Counted from the first letter of the stretch, positions 43,632 through 53,087 are shown. The stretch: 64,000 bases of DNA from DAIDKA01 sp036521075 (GCA_036521075.1 DATDIL010000098.1:15090-79089), one strand, 5' to 3'. The notes: generated by a model from the sequence alone, not told the origin. Translations and numbers: made by a program.

Positions 43632-44159
43632 ATGAACCGATTGCGGAGCTTTGGATTTTTGCTGCGCGACGTGAGCCGTCTATACGTGCGCCGCTTCGAG
43701 CAGCGGGCGGCCGCGCTCGGACTGACCCTTCCGCAATGTCGGGCACTGGTGTATTTGGCCCTGCACGAAGGACTCAGTCAGGCTCGACTGGCGCAGCTGA
43801 CCGATGTGGAGCCGATGACGCTGGTGCGAATATTGGATCGCATGGCGTCCGACGGCTGGCTGGAGCGCCGCATTGATATGGCCGATCGCCGTGCCCGCTG
43901 CATCTACCTGAAAGCCAAGGCCAAGCCGGTCGTGGACGATATCTGGAAGCTCGCCGATCTGACGCGCGAGGAGGCATTCCGCGGCGTCCCTCACAAGCAA
44001 GCCAGCGTGCTGATCGGCTTGCTGGACCAGGTCCGCAATAATCTGGTGACGCTGGAGCCGTTGGCTCATGTGGCCTCCAGCGCGCTGCCGCCCAGCGCCC
44101 ACCGTCGACGTCGCACGCGCGCTACGCGCTCGCGTGCGCGCTCCGCCGCGCAGCCATGA
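43632..44159 (+). CDS. MarR-family regulator of the emrAB-nodT operon
   Basis: 175-aa winged-helix regulator. The MarR core is RLYVRRFEQRAAALGLTLPQCRALVYLALHEGLSQARLAQLTDVEPMTLVRILDRMASDGWLERRIDMADRRARCIYL, with the DxRxR wing. The C-terminal 25 residues are basic (PSAHRRRRTRATRSRARSAAQ), longer than usual. ATG 43632 is the conservative start; ATG 43590 is in frame and adds 14 residues. Its stop overlaps the emrA ATG, so it is the first gene of the exporter operon and very likely its repressor. Confidence 0.87.
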   Translation: MNRLRSFGFLLRDVSRLYVRRFEQRAAALGLTLPQCRALVYLALHEGLSQARLAQLTDVEPMTLVRILDRMASDGWLERRIDMADRRARCIYLKAKAKPVVDDIWKLADLTREEAFRGVPHKQASVLIGLLDQVRNNLVTLEPLAHVASSALPPSAHRRRRTRATRSRARSAAQP

Positions 44160-45244
44160 ACACCGAGACGCCCCTGACGAAAACACGTTTGCAGCGCATG
44201 CGGCAGCCACTGATGTTGCTCGGTCTCGTGGTCGTGCTCGCGGGGGGCGCGTATTTCTATCTCAGCAGCGGCCGCTATGAAAGCACGGACGATGCCTATA
44301 CCCAGGCGGCGACCGTATCGATCAGCGCCAATGTGGCGGGCCGTGTCCGCGAGGTCGACGTGCACGACAACGAGGTGGTGCGGGGCGGTGCGGTGCTGTT
44401 CCGGCTGGACGATGCACCGTTTCGCATTGCCGTGGCGGACGCCGCGGCGCACCTGGCAGCGACTCGGTTACAGATTGCCTCGCTGAAGTCGGCCTATCGG
44501 CAACGGCAGGTCGAGCTGCGCACCGCGCGAGATACGCAGATCTACGCGCAACAGCAATATGATCGCCAGGCGCGCCTGCTGGCAGCCGGCATTGCCTCGC
44601 GCACGCAGTTCGATCAGGCCGCGCACGGGCTCGACGACGCGCGACAGCAGGTGGCCAATGTCCAGCAGCAGATCGGTGTCGCGCTCGCGAACCTGGACGG
44701 CGACCCGGATATTGCACCGGAGCGACATCCACTGGTCGCCCAAGCGCAGGCCGCACTCGATCGTGCGCGCCTGAATCTGTCCTACACCGTCATTGCGGCC
44801 CCGAGCGGCGGTGTCGTCACCAAGGTAGAGCAGCTGCAGGCAGGAGACTACATCGCGGCCTCGGCGCCGGTGTTTGCCTTGGTGTCCACGCAAGACATCT
44901 GGATCGAGGCGAACTTCAAGGAGGTCCAATTGGCCCGCATGCATGCCGGGCAGCGGGCCAGCGTCGTGATCGACCGTTATCCGGGACGACGCTTTACAGC
45001 GGTGGTGACGAGCATCAGTCCCGGCACGGGCTCGCAATTTTCGTTGCTGCCGCCGGAGAATGCGACGGGCAATTGGGTGAAAGTCGTGCAACGCGTCCCA
45101 GTACGCCTGCAGTTGACCAATCTTGGGGCTGCATTTCCCCTGCAAGCAGGCTTAAGTGCCGACGTCACCGTCGACACCCGCGGCAGCGATCGGGAGTCGC
45201 TGGCGATGAGGGCAGCTGGCGCGACCGAGGTCGCGACGCGGTGA
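44156..45244 (+). CDS. emrA: EmrA-like HlyD-family membrane-fusion protein
   Basis: Periplasmic adaptor for an MFS drug exporter, 362 aa. N-terminal TM (PLMLLGLVVVLAGGAYFYL), EmrA motif YESTDDAYTQAATVSISANVAGRV, barrel-sandwich hybrid plus helical hairpin (RTARDTQIYAQQQYDRQARLLAAGIASRTQFDQA), and NLSYTVIAAPSGGVVTKVEQLQAGDYI. Start ATG overlaps the marR stop; its stop overlaps the GTG of the MFS gene. Confidence 0.92.
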   Translation: MNTETPLTKTRLQRMRQPLMLLGLVVVLAGGAYFYLSSGRYESTDDAYTQAATVSISANVAGRVREVDVHDNEVVRGGAVLFRLDDAPFRIAVADAAAHLAATRLQIASLKSAYRQRQVELRTARDTQIYAQQQYDRQARLLAAGIASRTQFDQAAHGLDDARQQVANVQQQIGVALANLDGDPDIAPERHPLVAQAQAALDRARLNLSYTVIAAPSGGVVTKVEQLQAGDYIAASAPVFALVSTQDIWIEANFKEVQLARMHAGQRASVVIDRYPGRRFTAVVTSISPGTGSQFSLLPPENATGNWVKVVQRVPVRLQLTNLGAAFPLQAGLSADVTVDTRGSDRESLAMRAAGATEVATR

Positions 45245-46773
45245 ACGACGCGGCCGAATTCGCTGCGGGAATCGATCGGCGGCGGCGTTTGGTCATTACG
45301 GCCTCGATCATGCTGGCGTCGATCATGCAGTCCATCGACAACACGATCGCCAATGTGGCGCTGCCGCGCATTCAAGGATCACTCTCCGCCACCCAGGATC
45401 AGATGGCGTGGGTGCTCACTTCGTACATCATTGCCGCCGCAATCATGACGCCGTTGAGCGGCTGGCTTGCCGGTCAATTGGGCCGCAAGCGGATCCTGTT
45501 GTATTCCATCGTCGGATTCACCGTTGCGTCCATGCTGTGCGGCCTTGCGCAGTCCTTGCCACAAATCGTGACGGCACGGCTGCTGCAGGGTCTGTGCGGA
45601 GCGGCGTTGGTGCCCATGTCGCAGGCGGTGCTGCTCGACATCAACCCGCCCGCGCACCACGCTCGCGCCATGGCCATATGGGTAATGGCCGTCACGATCG
45701 GCCCCATAGTCGGGCCGGCGTTGGGCGGTTGGCTGACGGAGAACTACAACTGGCGTTGGGTGTTCTACATCAATGTGCCCTTTGGGATCCTCGCGTTCCT
45801 CGGTGTGGTCAGTGCCATGTCCGAGACGCAGATTCGTCGTTCGCGATTCGACTTCTTCGGCTTCACGGCCTTGAGCATCGGGATCGGGGCCCTGCAGCTC
45901 ATGCTCGATCGCGGGCAATTGCGGGACTGGTTCAGTGCAACCGAGATCTGGATCGAGGCCACCATCGCCGGTACGGCCTTGTACCTGTTCATCGTGCACA
46001 TGCTCACGACGGTGAAGCCTCCGTTCGTGAGCCCTTCACTGTTCAAGGACCGCAACTTCCTGACCGGCAATGTGTTCATTTTCATCGTCGGTGCCGTGCT
46101 GTTTGCGACACTTGCGCTGCTTCCGCCATTGCTGCAAGACTTACTCAATTATCCGGTCCTGACCACCGGACTCGTAACGGCTCCGCGGGGGCTCGGTACC
46201 TTCTGCTCCATGTTCATCGTCGGGCGGATCATGGGCAAGATCGATACGCGGTTGGTCATCGCGGCCGGTTTTGCGTTGACCGGATTCTCCTCCTGGCAAA
46301 TGAGCGGTTTCGATTTGCAGATGGGTCCGGCCCTCGTCATCTGGTCCGGTCTGGCGCAGGGCCTGGGCACCGGTTTTGTCTATGTCCCGCTTGCCGCCGT
46401 GACGTTTGCGACGCTCTCGCCCATGCTGCGCAATGAAGGCACGGCAATATTCAGCCTGACGCGAAACCTGGGTAGCAGCATTGGCATCTCCATTGTCGAG
46501 ACGCTTCTGACACGCAATACCCAAAGCATGCATTCGACGCTTGCGGAGCATGTCACCGCCTTCAGCCCGGTCCTGCGGGCCCGATTGCCGGGCGGATTGC
46601 CAACCTTGCAAACACTCGCGGGACTCAACGCTGCTGTAACCCAGCAGGCGGCGATGATCGCCTACAACAACGATTTCAAATTGATGACGGTGTTGAGCCT
46701 GGCGTCGATTCCGCTCGTGTTCTTGCTGCGCAAGGGCAGGGCGCCCAGCGTCGAAGCAGTGGCGGTCGAGTAG
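45241..46773 (+). CDS. emrB: EmrB-like DHA2-family MFS drug exporter
   Basis: 14-TM proton antiporter, 510 aa. Family motifs: MQSIDNTIANVALPRIQGSLSATQDQMAWVLTSYIIAAAIMTPLSGWLAGQLGRKR (motif D1/A), GAALVPMSQAVLLDINP (motif C region) and NWRWVFYINVPFGILAF. Works with EmrA and the outer-membrane NodT protein to expel drugs across both membranes. GTG 45241 is set by the 4-bp overlap with emrA; the frame is open further upstream inside emrA. Confidence 0.93.
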   Translation: MNDAAEFAAGIDRRRRLVITASIMLASIMQSIDNTIANVALPRIQGSLSATQDQMAWVLTSYIIAAAIMTPLSGWLAGQLGRKRILLYSIVGFTVASMLCGLAQSLPQIVTARLLQGLCGAALVPMSQAVLLDINPPAHHARAMAIWVMAVTIGPIVGPALGGWLTENYNWRWVFYINVPFGILAFLGVVSAMSETQIRRSRFDFFGFTALSIGIGALQLMLDRGQLRDWFSATEIWIEATIAGTALYLFIVHMLTTVKPPFVSPSLFKDRNFLTGNVFIFIVGAVLFATLALLPPLLQDLLNYPVLTTGLVTAPRGLGTFCSMFIVGRIMGKIDTRLVIAAGFALTGFSSWQMSGFDLQMGPALVIWSGLAQGLGTGFVYVPLAAVTFATLSPMLRNEGTAIFSLTRNLGSSIGISIVETLLTRNTQSMHSTLAEHVTAFSPVLRARLPGGLPTLQTLAGLNAAVTQQAAMIAYNNDFKLMTVLSLASIPLVFLLRKGRAPSVEAVAVE

Positions 46774-46775
46774 CC

Positions 46776-48248
46776 ATGGGTAGCCGCATCCTCACGTTGT
46801 CCTGCGCCGCCATGGTCGGCGGCTGCACCGTGGGCCCAATCTTCACGCCACCCGTGCCGCCGGCGGCATCGAGTTATATCGCGGAAGACTCGCGCCGTGG
46901 CGGCGCCCAGACCGCGACCGCTGCGCAGCACGTCGCACTCGGACAGGAGATTGCAGGCGATTGGTGGAATCTTTTCGGTTCCGATCCCATCAACGGCATC
47001 GTCCGACAGGCGGTCGCACACAATAGAACGCTCGCCGCATCCGCGGCGACACTTGCCCAGGCTCAGGAGCTGGCGCGGGCACAGTCGGGGACGCGTTATC
47101 CCCAGGTGGGGTTGACCGCGGGCACGGGGCGCCAGAAATACGGCGACGAGTTTCTGGGTGGTTTTTTCGATCTGCCGCCCTTTACCTACTATGCCGTCGG
47201 CCCAACTGTCAGCTACACGCTGGATTATACCGGGGGTGTCGCGCGCGGCGTCGAGCAGCAGTACGCGCTTGCAGAGGTAAGAAAGCACCAGCTCGAGGCG
47301 GCGTACCTCACAGTGACCGGACAGGCTGTCATGCAAGCACTCGCCATCGCTTCAGCCCGGGCGCAGATCACCACCCTGGAGACCATCCTCGGTCAGGACC
47401 GCGATAATCTGCAGTTGGTGCAGACTGCCTTTGACGACGGGTCGGTTGCGCGCATCGATGTCGTGAGTGCCCGCAGTCAAATTGCAAACGATATGGCCCT
47501 GTTGCCGCCCTTGCGCCAAGAGCTCACCAAGGCCCATCACGCCCTCTCGGTGGTACTCGGGCAACCCCCCGCGAACGCGTTGCCTGCCGACGTCGAACTC
47601 AGTCAGCTCAAGTTGCCGCTCGAATTACCCGTGAGCTTGCCCTCGGAGCTTGCGCATCGCCGACCCGACATTCTCGCCGCCGAGGCGCAATTGCATGCGG
47701 CGACCAGTGCAGTCGGTATTGCCGAGTCGAATCTGTACCCGAAAATTCAGCTCACCGCCACGCTCGGACAACAGGCGGTCAAGGCCGGCCAGCTGTTTGA
47801 TTCCGCCGATACCGCGTGGAGCGTTCTGTCGGGTCTGACAATGCCGCTCTTTGATGGCGGCACGCTTCGTGCCGAGAAACGCGCAGCGGTCGAGGCCATG
47901 CATGCTGCCGCGGCCACCTATCAGCAGACCGTGCTCGAGGCGTTCGGGCAAGTTGCGGACATGCTGGAGGCCTTGGACCACGATACCGAGCAACTCGATG
48001 CGCAGGGTCAGGCGCAGCAGGCGGCGCAGAGCACCCTCGAGCTTGCGCGGGCCAGCTATGCGGAAGGAAACACGGGGGTACTCCAGGTCCTGGATGCCGA
48101 GCGTTCATACCAACAGGCGCGCCTCGGCTACGTCAGGGCAGTGGCGCAACGCTATCTTGATACGGTGCAGCTGTTTCTGGCCCTGGGCGGTACCAGTCCG
48201 CAAGCTGGCGGATATACTGGCACCCGTCCCACCGGGAATGAAAAGTAA
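46776..48248 (+). CDS. NodT-family outer-membrane efflux lipoprotein
   Basis: 490-aa outer-membrane channel of the Emr-type exporter. Lipobox at CAAMVGGCTVGPIF (Cys about 17). Outer-membrane-efflux repeats with ARAQSGTRYPQVGLTAGTG and IAESNLYPKIQLTATLG; motif HRRPDILAAEAQLHAATSAVG. It starts 2 bp after the MFS stop and is followed directly by the zinc-ribbon gene. Confidence 0.92.
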   Translation: MGSRILTLSCAAMVGGCTVGPIFTPPVPPAASSYIAEDSRRGGAQTATAAQHVALGQEIAGDWWNLFGSDPINGIVRQAVAHNRTLAASAATLAQAQELARAQSGTRYPQVGLTAGTGRQKYGDEFLGGFFDLPPFTYYAVGPTVSYTLDYTGGVARGVEQQYALAEVRKHQLEAAYLTVTGQAVMQALAIASARAQITTLETILGQDRDNLQLVQTAFDDGSVARIDVVSARSQIANDMALLPPLRQELTKAHHALSVVLGQPPANALPADVELSQLKLPLELPVSLPSELAHRRPDILAAEAQLHAATSAVGIAESNLYPKIQLTATLGQQAVKAGQLFDSADTAWSVLSGLTMPLFDGGTLRAEKRAAVEAMHAAAATYQQTVLEAFGQVADMLEALDHDTEQLDAQGQAQQAAQSTLELARASYAEGNTGVLQVLDAERSYQQARLGYVRAVAQRYLDTVQLFLALGGTSPQAGGYTGTRPTGNEK

Positions 48249-48698
48249 GTGGAGGCCCAATTGAAATGTCCAAAATGTCAGACCGATCTTACGCCCACGA
48301 TTCGGCACAAGATCAAGGTCAACTACTGCCAATCATGTAAAGGCATGTGGCTGGAGCATGCGGAACTCGATCAACTGGAGGATGAGGTCTTCGACTTCGG
48401 CGAACACGCCAAGGGGACACTGGTCGCGAGTTCCACTGCGACAGCGGATAAATGCCCTGAATGTAACGCGCTGCTCACTAAATTCAGGTACCGGTTCTAT
48501 GATCTGGAAATGGAGCTATGCGAGAACCAGCACGGGTACTGGTTAAGCGAGGACGAGGACACAAGGGTCTTGGAACTGATGAAGGCAGAGGAAGCGCATC
48601 TGCAGAGAAAACTGCGTGCCGAAGACCAGTGGGTTGCGACTCTAAGACAAATGCGCTCGCATTCGTTTCTCAGCAAGGTTCGGGATCTGTTTCATTAG
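48249..48698 (+). CDS. Zinc-ribbon (TFIIB-type) domain protein
   Basis: 149-aa protein with two zinc-ribbon-like units: CPKCQTDLTPTIRHKIKVNYCQSCKGMWLEHAEL and CPECNALLTKFRYRFYDLEMELCENQHGYWLSEDED. The first is the zf-TFIIB pattern (CPxC...CxxCxGxWLD/E). Function unknown; such proteins often accompany membrane stress genes. The GTG at 48249 follows the NodT stop directly. A TTG at 48261 has a better-placed GGAGG (48251-48255) and may be the true start, losing four residues. Confidence 0.8.
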   Translation: MEAQLKCPKCQTDLTPTIRHKIKVNYCQSCKGMWLEHAELDQLEDEVFDFGEHAKGTLVASSTATADKCPECNALLTKFRYRFYDLEMELCENQHGYWLSEDEDTRVLELMKAEEAHLQRKLRAEDQWVATLRQMRSHSFLSKVRDLFH

Positions 48699-48708
48699 GC
48701 GATGCACC

Positions 48709-49788
48709 GTGATGAACAGGTCCTGCCTTCTCATGAGAATAATCGCGGCCTGTGCGCCTTGGCTGGTTCTGTGCGCTCCAGCCATGGGCCAGACGGCCGG
48801 CCATGACCCGCAAGGCAAAGTGGTCGGCCTTGCCTTCGTCGGGCGCATGGTCGCGGACCTCGACCAATCCGTGGCGTTCTACAAGGCCATTGGATTCAGC
48901 CAGGATCCCACGGTCAAGACGGGATGGCGCCAGGACCATGGCTTAGAGCACCTTCTTGGCGTTGCGGGCATCAAGACGCGCATGGCCAGGATGTTCATCA
49001 TCAACGATGCGTCAGGTCAGCCGTTCGCGCTGTACCTGTGGGAACTGAAAGGAATCAACCGCCGGGATCTTGCCGGCCATCCGGCTTGGCAGCCGGGTGC
49101 GACCCACTTCAGCCTGGTAGTTCCCGATGCGCAATCGCTGTGGTCGCGGCTGCAGGCGGCCGGCATGCTGCGGGCACGCTCCTGGGGAGCTCAACTGATC
49201 GCTCCTCCGGGACAGACCAAGGGCACGATCGCGTATCTCACCGACCCGAACGGTCTCGACATCGAGCTGCTGAAGCAGCGCCCCGCGACACCGAAAGAGG
49301 TGGGTCGTATCGAGAAGCCCGACACGCGGGCCGGCGTCGGCCATGCGGGTATTGTCGTGCTGGATTCGGCCAAGGCCAGAGCCTTTTATGGAGAACTGCT
49401 CGGCGCACATCCGCAAACTGCAAAGGCACCGTGGCTGAAGGGAGATTTTTACGACTCCGTCGTCGGAGGCCACGGCAATGTCATGCGCGTCTTCGACGAG
49501 TCGTTCCCGGAGGCGTCGGCCCCCGCATTCCGTCTGAACTTCGCCTTGATCGAGTTCCAGAATCGCAAGATGCCCGTCCCGGCCTACCGCATTACGGACA
49601 TCGGAGTCGGCTACGTGGGCTTCGAGGTCGATGGGCTGGATGCGCTGTTGCGGCGGGCGCAGGCGGCGGGCGCCAAGGTCGTGTCGGACCCTGGCATCGT
49701 GAGCCTGGGCAACGGCACGCGGGCGGTCATGATTCGCGATCCGGACGTGGGTGGGTTCGTGGAGCTTTTCGAGAAGCCAGAGAAATAG
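48709..49788 (+). CDS. Exported protein with two VOC (glyoxalase-like) domains
   Basis: 359-aa protein with signal peptide (LLMRIIAACAPWLVLCAPAMGQTAG). Two vicinal-oxygen-chelate folds follow: residues about 38-190 (VGLAFVGRMVADLDQSVAFYKAIGF...GTIAYLTDPNGLDIELLKQ) and about 208-357 (AGVGHAGIVVLDSAKARAFYGELLG...GTRAVMIRDPDVGGFVELFEKP). Each holds the usual His/Glu-type metal positions. The reaction is unknown; extracytoplasmic VOC proteins are less common. GTG 48709 or ATG 48712 may be the start. Confidence 0.87.
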   Translation: MMNRSCLLMRIIAACAPWLVLCAPAMGQTAGHDPQGKVVGLAFVGRMVADLDQSVAFYKAIGFSQDPTVKTGWRQDHGLEHLLGVAGIKTRMARMFIINDASGQPFALYLWELKGINRRDLAGHPAWQPGATHFSLVVPDAQSLWSRLQAAGMLRARSWGAQLIAPPGQTKGTIAYLTDPNGLDIELLKQRPATPKEVGRIEKPDTRAGVGHAGIVVLDSAKARAFYGELLGAHPQTAKAPWLKGDFYDSVVGGHGNVMRVFDESFPEASAPAFRLNFALIEFQNRKMPVPAYRITDIGVGYVGFEVDGLDALLRRAQAAGAKVVSDPGIVSLGNGTRAVMIRDPDVGGFVELFEKPEK

Positions 49789-49806
49789 AGCACCTTGGAG
49801 GCGCGG

Positions 49807-51057
49807 TTACGGGTCGGATCCGAACAATGCCCGGTGCGCGCTTGCCAGCAGGGACTGGCGGCCGTCCAGGGGCACATCCTCACCGATCTCCCACATCATC
49901 AAGCCCGCCAAGTGCTTGGTCATCACGTAATCGGCCTTGGCGGCGACCGAATCCGGGTCGTCGTAGCTGATCCACTGCTTGAGCGAGGTGCTGTACGCGT
50001 AGGTGGCGCTGAGCTGGCCGCCGATCAGCAGCCGCTGTGCTGTCCTATAGGTGCCTTCACCCTTGGAGCCCACATCATAGGCTGCCGTTCGAGAACGATC
50101 GAACGGCTGATACAGCCCATGGCTGCCCGGCAGCGCCTCGACCGCGCCATAGGAGACAAAGTAGGCCGGAAAGCCCAGCAGAATTTTGCCGGACGGCACG
50201 CTCCTGAAGGTCAAATACCTGACCGCCTGGTCGTCGCTGCCGTGATAGAACCTCGGCAGCAGGGGTTCGTCCGGATCGCTGTAGAGATTGGAGTCGTTGC
50301 CCGTGACGGTCGCGGGGGAATAAGGGCCGTGATACTCGTAGCCCATGAGTGAGACATAGCCATTGGCAGCAATGAGCGCAAGATTGTCGCGGCAGCGCGT
50401 AGCGGCGGGACAGTCAATGCTGCGCAGTGTCTCCCAGTCCCCGGGAACCTCGATGCTGATGAACGCCTGTCCACCCAGCGCCCGCCGAAGTGTGGCAACG
50501 AGCTGCGCATACCGCTCACCCTGACCGGGGTTGAAGAAAGCATCGGGTTCGAAGTCAAGATCGATGCCATCGAGATGGTACGCCTGAATGAGCGAAACGG
50601 CGGATCGCACCACTGCTTCGGGATGGTTGAGCGCATTGTCCAAGGAAGACTGGCTGTCCGCGCCGCCGATCGAGACGATCTTTTGCAGGCTGTGGTACCG
50701 ATTGTCCAGGCGCGCAAAGGCCGCGAAGCTGCCACCGGAGGCGGAGTCGTCATGCGGGCAAGCGATCGGATGCGGCTGGCAGAATTGCTGCACCTCGCCC
50801 GCGGCATCGACATGAAAGAAGGCGTACGCCAGCACGTTGACGGCATCCAGCTTACGCTGCATTTCCGGGTTCGCTTGCATAGCTCCCGATGGCCCCGCGC
50901 TACCTGGCATTGGGTCGCCCGCGTGTCTGACGGTATCGCTCGACCAAAACGTCATGAGAATCGGCGGTGGTGAAGGTCCACCTGCCTGGGCAGCACCGGC
51001 CAGGGCAGCCAACAGAAGAATCGCGACGCTACACGCTCTTGCAGAGATTTGAATCAC
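49807..51057 (-). CDS. Exported glycoside hydrolase family 18 protein
   Basis: 416-aa secreted TIM-barrel glycosidase. Signal peptide (ARACSVAILLLAALAGAAQAG), then LAYAFFHVD, KIVSIGGADS, and the catalytic DxxDxDxE motif D163-G-I-D166-L-D168-F-E170, followed by YVSLMGYEYHGPY and LAGLMMWEIGED. Acts on beta-1,4-GlcNAc bonds: chitin, chitooligomers or possibly peptidoglycan. It lies 19 bp after the M56-transglycosylase gene on the same strand, so it may belong to the BlaI-controlled transcript. GTG start at 51057. Confidence 0.9.
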   Translation of the reverse strand: MIQISARACSVAILLLAALAGAAQAGGPSPPPILMTFWSSDTVRHAGDPMPGSAGPSGAMQANPEMQRKLDAVNVLAYAFFHVDAAGEVQQFCQPHPIACPHDDSASGGSFAAFARLDNRYHSLQKIVSIGGADSQSSLDNALNHPEAVVRSAVSLIQAYHLDGIDLDFEPDAFFNPGQGERYAQLVATLRRALGGQAFISIEVPGDWETLRSIDCPAATRCRDNLALIAANGYVSLMGYEYHGPYSPATVTGNDSNLYSDPDEPLLPRFYHGSDDQAVRYLTFRSVPSGKILLGFPAYFVSYGAVEALPGSHGLYQPFDRSRTAAYDVGSKGEGTYRTAQRLLIGGQLSATYAYSTSLKQWISYDDPDSVAAKADYVMTKHLAGLMMWEIGEDVPLDGRQSLLASAHRALFGSDP

Positions 51058-51075
51058 GTGCGTCCCAAGATGTTC

Positions 51076-52677
51076 TCAGTCAAGTAACCGAGGATTGGCC
51101 AGTATCAGGATCACCGCCATGGTCCGTGCGAGATAGTCGGGATCGTTGCCATAGCCCAAGCGATATAATGTCCATGCATCACGGGAGCGCGTTGCCTCAA
51201 TTCCAGCCTGCACCCGCGCGATGCCTGAGTTGTACGCCATCAGGGCGAGCGGCCAGTCACGGAAGCGGCGCTGCAGATCGGAAAGCAGGTGCATCGCAGC
51301 CTGCGTCTCTGCGCGCACGTCCAATCGCTGATCCCAGTCGGCGGAAACCTTAAGTCCGTTAGCCCGGGCGGTCGGGGCGACGAACATCCACAAACCCGCC
51401 CCGGGCCCAACCTTGGGAGCCAGGTTGCGATACCCCGATTCCACGAGCGGCACGGCCAGCAGCTCCGTAGGCAGTACATGGCGCTTAAGCTCTTGGCGAA
51501 TGCCCGGTTGGAAGTCGCGCATTCGAGCAATGCTGGAATTCAGAAATGCCCGCCCGTCCGGGGTGCCCAGCAGCAGGTTCAGTTGCCTCAGCACGGCGTC
51601 ATTCACCTTAAGCGGAAACGCCGAGGATCCTTGCGTGGCAGCTTCCAATCGCTCAGCGTCCGAGCGCGACAGGCGTCGGTCCCGGACCGGCGTTGCGCTC
51701 GCAGCACTCAGAATTGCAAGTAAGGCAACGCCAAGCACGCCGATGCCGGTCGCAGCGGGCGCGCGCAGCGGACGGGCAGGGCGTTGCAGGGCAGCCTCGA
51801 TACGCCGGGCGAGGGCGAAGCCGTGGTGGCTCGTCATGAACGAGCGCAGTTGACCTTGCTTTGTGGCTAGGGTGCTTTCTGCGACCCGAAGCAAGCAGCT
51901 GCAATAGGCTCGCGCGCAATGTCCCTTGCGCCGCGCAAGTTCCTCATCGCAGGCAAATTCCTGTAATTCAAACAATTGCCGTGTCAGCCAGTGCACGGCG
52001 GGATTGAGGCCAAACAGCGCACGGCCAAGCAACATGACATACAGGTACCGGGTATCACGCGCGCGGTGGTGCTGCGCCTCGTGCCGCAACGCCAGCCGCA
52101 GATCCGCCGGGCGCAGCAACAACGCGGCCGGCAGCACGATCAGGCAATGCCCCGGGATCCAGATCGCAAAGGGCACATGCTCCCGGTCGGAAACGAGGAC
52201 TCGCACGCGCCCGAGGCGTCGGAGGAGATGTGCATTGCGAACGGCGCGAAGGGTCGCCCGTGCCTCTGAGAGAAGCGGCCACACGGCAATGAACACTCCG
52301 AGCACGAAGAGCAGGGACGTGCTCCCCGCGAGTGCGTTCAAAGATAAGGATACGTGTTGTGCGTTCAAACCCAGCTCAATCTGCGCGGTGCCTGAAACCG
52401 CGGCCGTGCCGGCATGCATGGACGGCGCGGACCACACCTGCGCCCTGAGGGGTGAAAGGCCGCTTCCGCCACGCCACAGCGCCAGCGGGGGTGCCAACAG
52501 CGCCGTTAGCCCCAGTACGCGACCCATGACCAGCAAGTGCCGATAGGTCAATGGTCGGGGCAGGCTGGCGCTGAGTGCGCGGATCGCGGCAAGGGACCCG
52601 GCCGCGGCCACCAACAGCAGGTTCGCGCATAGATAGAGATTGGCGATGGTGAGCCCCGACATTTCCCACGGAGCCAT
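51076..52677 (-). CDS. M56 (BlaR1-like) metalloprotease fused to a lytic transglycosylase domain
   Basis: 533-aa membrane protein. N-terminal half: TM helices around residues 11-35, 46-67, 120-140 and 308-328, with the zincin motif H199-E-A-Q-H203 (LRHEAQHHRARDTRYLY) and FACDEELARR, as in the M56 domain of BlaR1/MecR1. C-terminal half, about residues 355-533: MltD-type lytic transglycosylase with catalytic Glu 413 (LLAVPLVESGYRNLAPKVGPGAGLWMFV) and ALMAYNSG. Normal BlaR1 has a penicillin-binding sensor at this place. Encoded 0 bp after blaI, so BlaI is its likely partner and substrate. Confidence 0.88.
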   Translation of the reverse strand: MAPWEMSGLTIANLYLCANLLLVAAAGSLAAIRALSASLPRPLTYRHLLVMGRVLGLTALLAPPLALWRGGSGLSPLRAQVWSAPSMHAGTAAVSGTAQIELGLNAQHVSLSLNALAGSTSLLFVLGVFIAVWPLLSEARATLRAVRNAHLLRRLGRVRVLVSDREHVPFAIWIPGHCLIVLPAALLLRPADLRLALRHEAQHHRARDTRYLYVMLLGRALFGLNPAVHWLTRQLFELQEFACDEELARRKGHCARAYCSCLLRVAESTLATKQGQLRSFMTSHHGFALARRIEAALQRPARPLRAPAATGIGVLGVALLAILSAASATPVRDRRLSRSDAERLEAATQGSSAFPLKVNDAVLRQLNLLLGTPDGRAFLNSSIARMRDFQPGIRQELKRHVLPTELLAVPLVESGYRNLAPKVGPGAGLWMFVAPTARANGLKVSADWDQRLDVRAETQAAMHLLSDLQRRFRDWPLALMAYNSGIARVQAGIEATRSRDAWTLYRLGYGNDPDYLARTMAVILILANPRLLD

Positions 52678-53073
52678 TCACACACCTTTCTTGCGCAGCA
52701 GGGCACGAATCCGGGTGAGTTCCTCTGCCGTGAGGCGGTCACTGTCCAGCAGACGCTGCACCAGCAGGCTCGGGGTATCGTCGAAAACCGTGTTGACGAG
52801 GTGCTCGAGACTCAGGGCCTGGTAGTCCGGTTTGGGCATCGCGGCCATATACAGGTGGCCGCGCCCAGCCTTCGTGCTGGTGACGAATCCCTTCTGCTCC
52901 AGAATGCGAATGATCGTCGAAATGCTCGTATACGCAAGTTCGCGCTCTGGCCTGAGCGCCTCGCGTACCTGGGAAACCGTGCAGGTACCCAGCCCCCAGA
53001 TGACGTTCATCATCTCCAGTTCCACCGCGGTGAGGGTCCGGCGCGGGGCTTTTTTCGGCACCTTCGCTTTCAT
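52678..53073 (-). CDS. blaI: BlaI/MecI/CopY-family repressor
   Basis: 131-aa winged-helix repressor: TAVELEMMNVIWGLGTCTVSQVREALRPERELAYTSISTIIRILEQKGFVTSTKAGRGHLYMA is the family core, followed by the dimerisation helices. BlaI-type repressors are inactivated when the partner M56 protease is triggered, derepressing the operon. Its stop is directly followed by the M56 start. Two operator-like palindromes are upstream (53088-53124). The family also includes copper-responsive members, but no metal motif is seen here. Confidence 0.9.
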   Translation of the reverse strand: MKAKVPKKAPRRTLTAVELEMMNVIWGLGTCTVSQVREALRPERELAYTSISTIIRILEQKGFVTSTKAGRGHLYMAAMPKPDYQALSLEHLVNTVFDDTPSLLVQRLLDSDRLTAEELTRIRALLRKKGV

Positions 53074-53087
53074 ACGCCTCGCATTAT

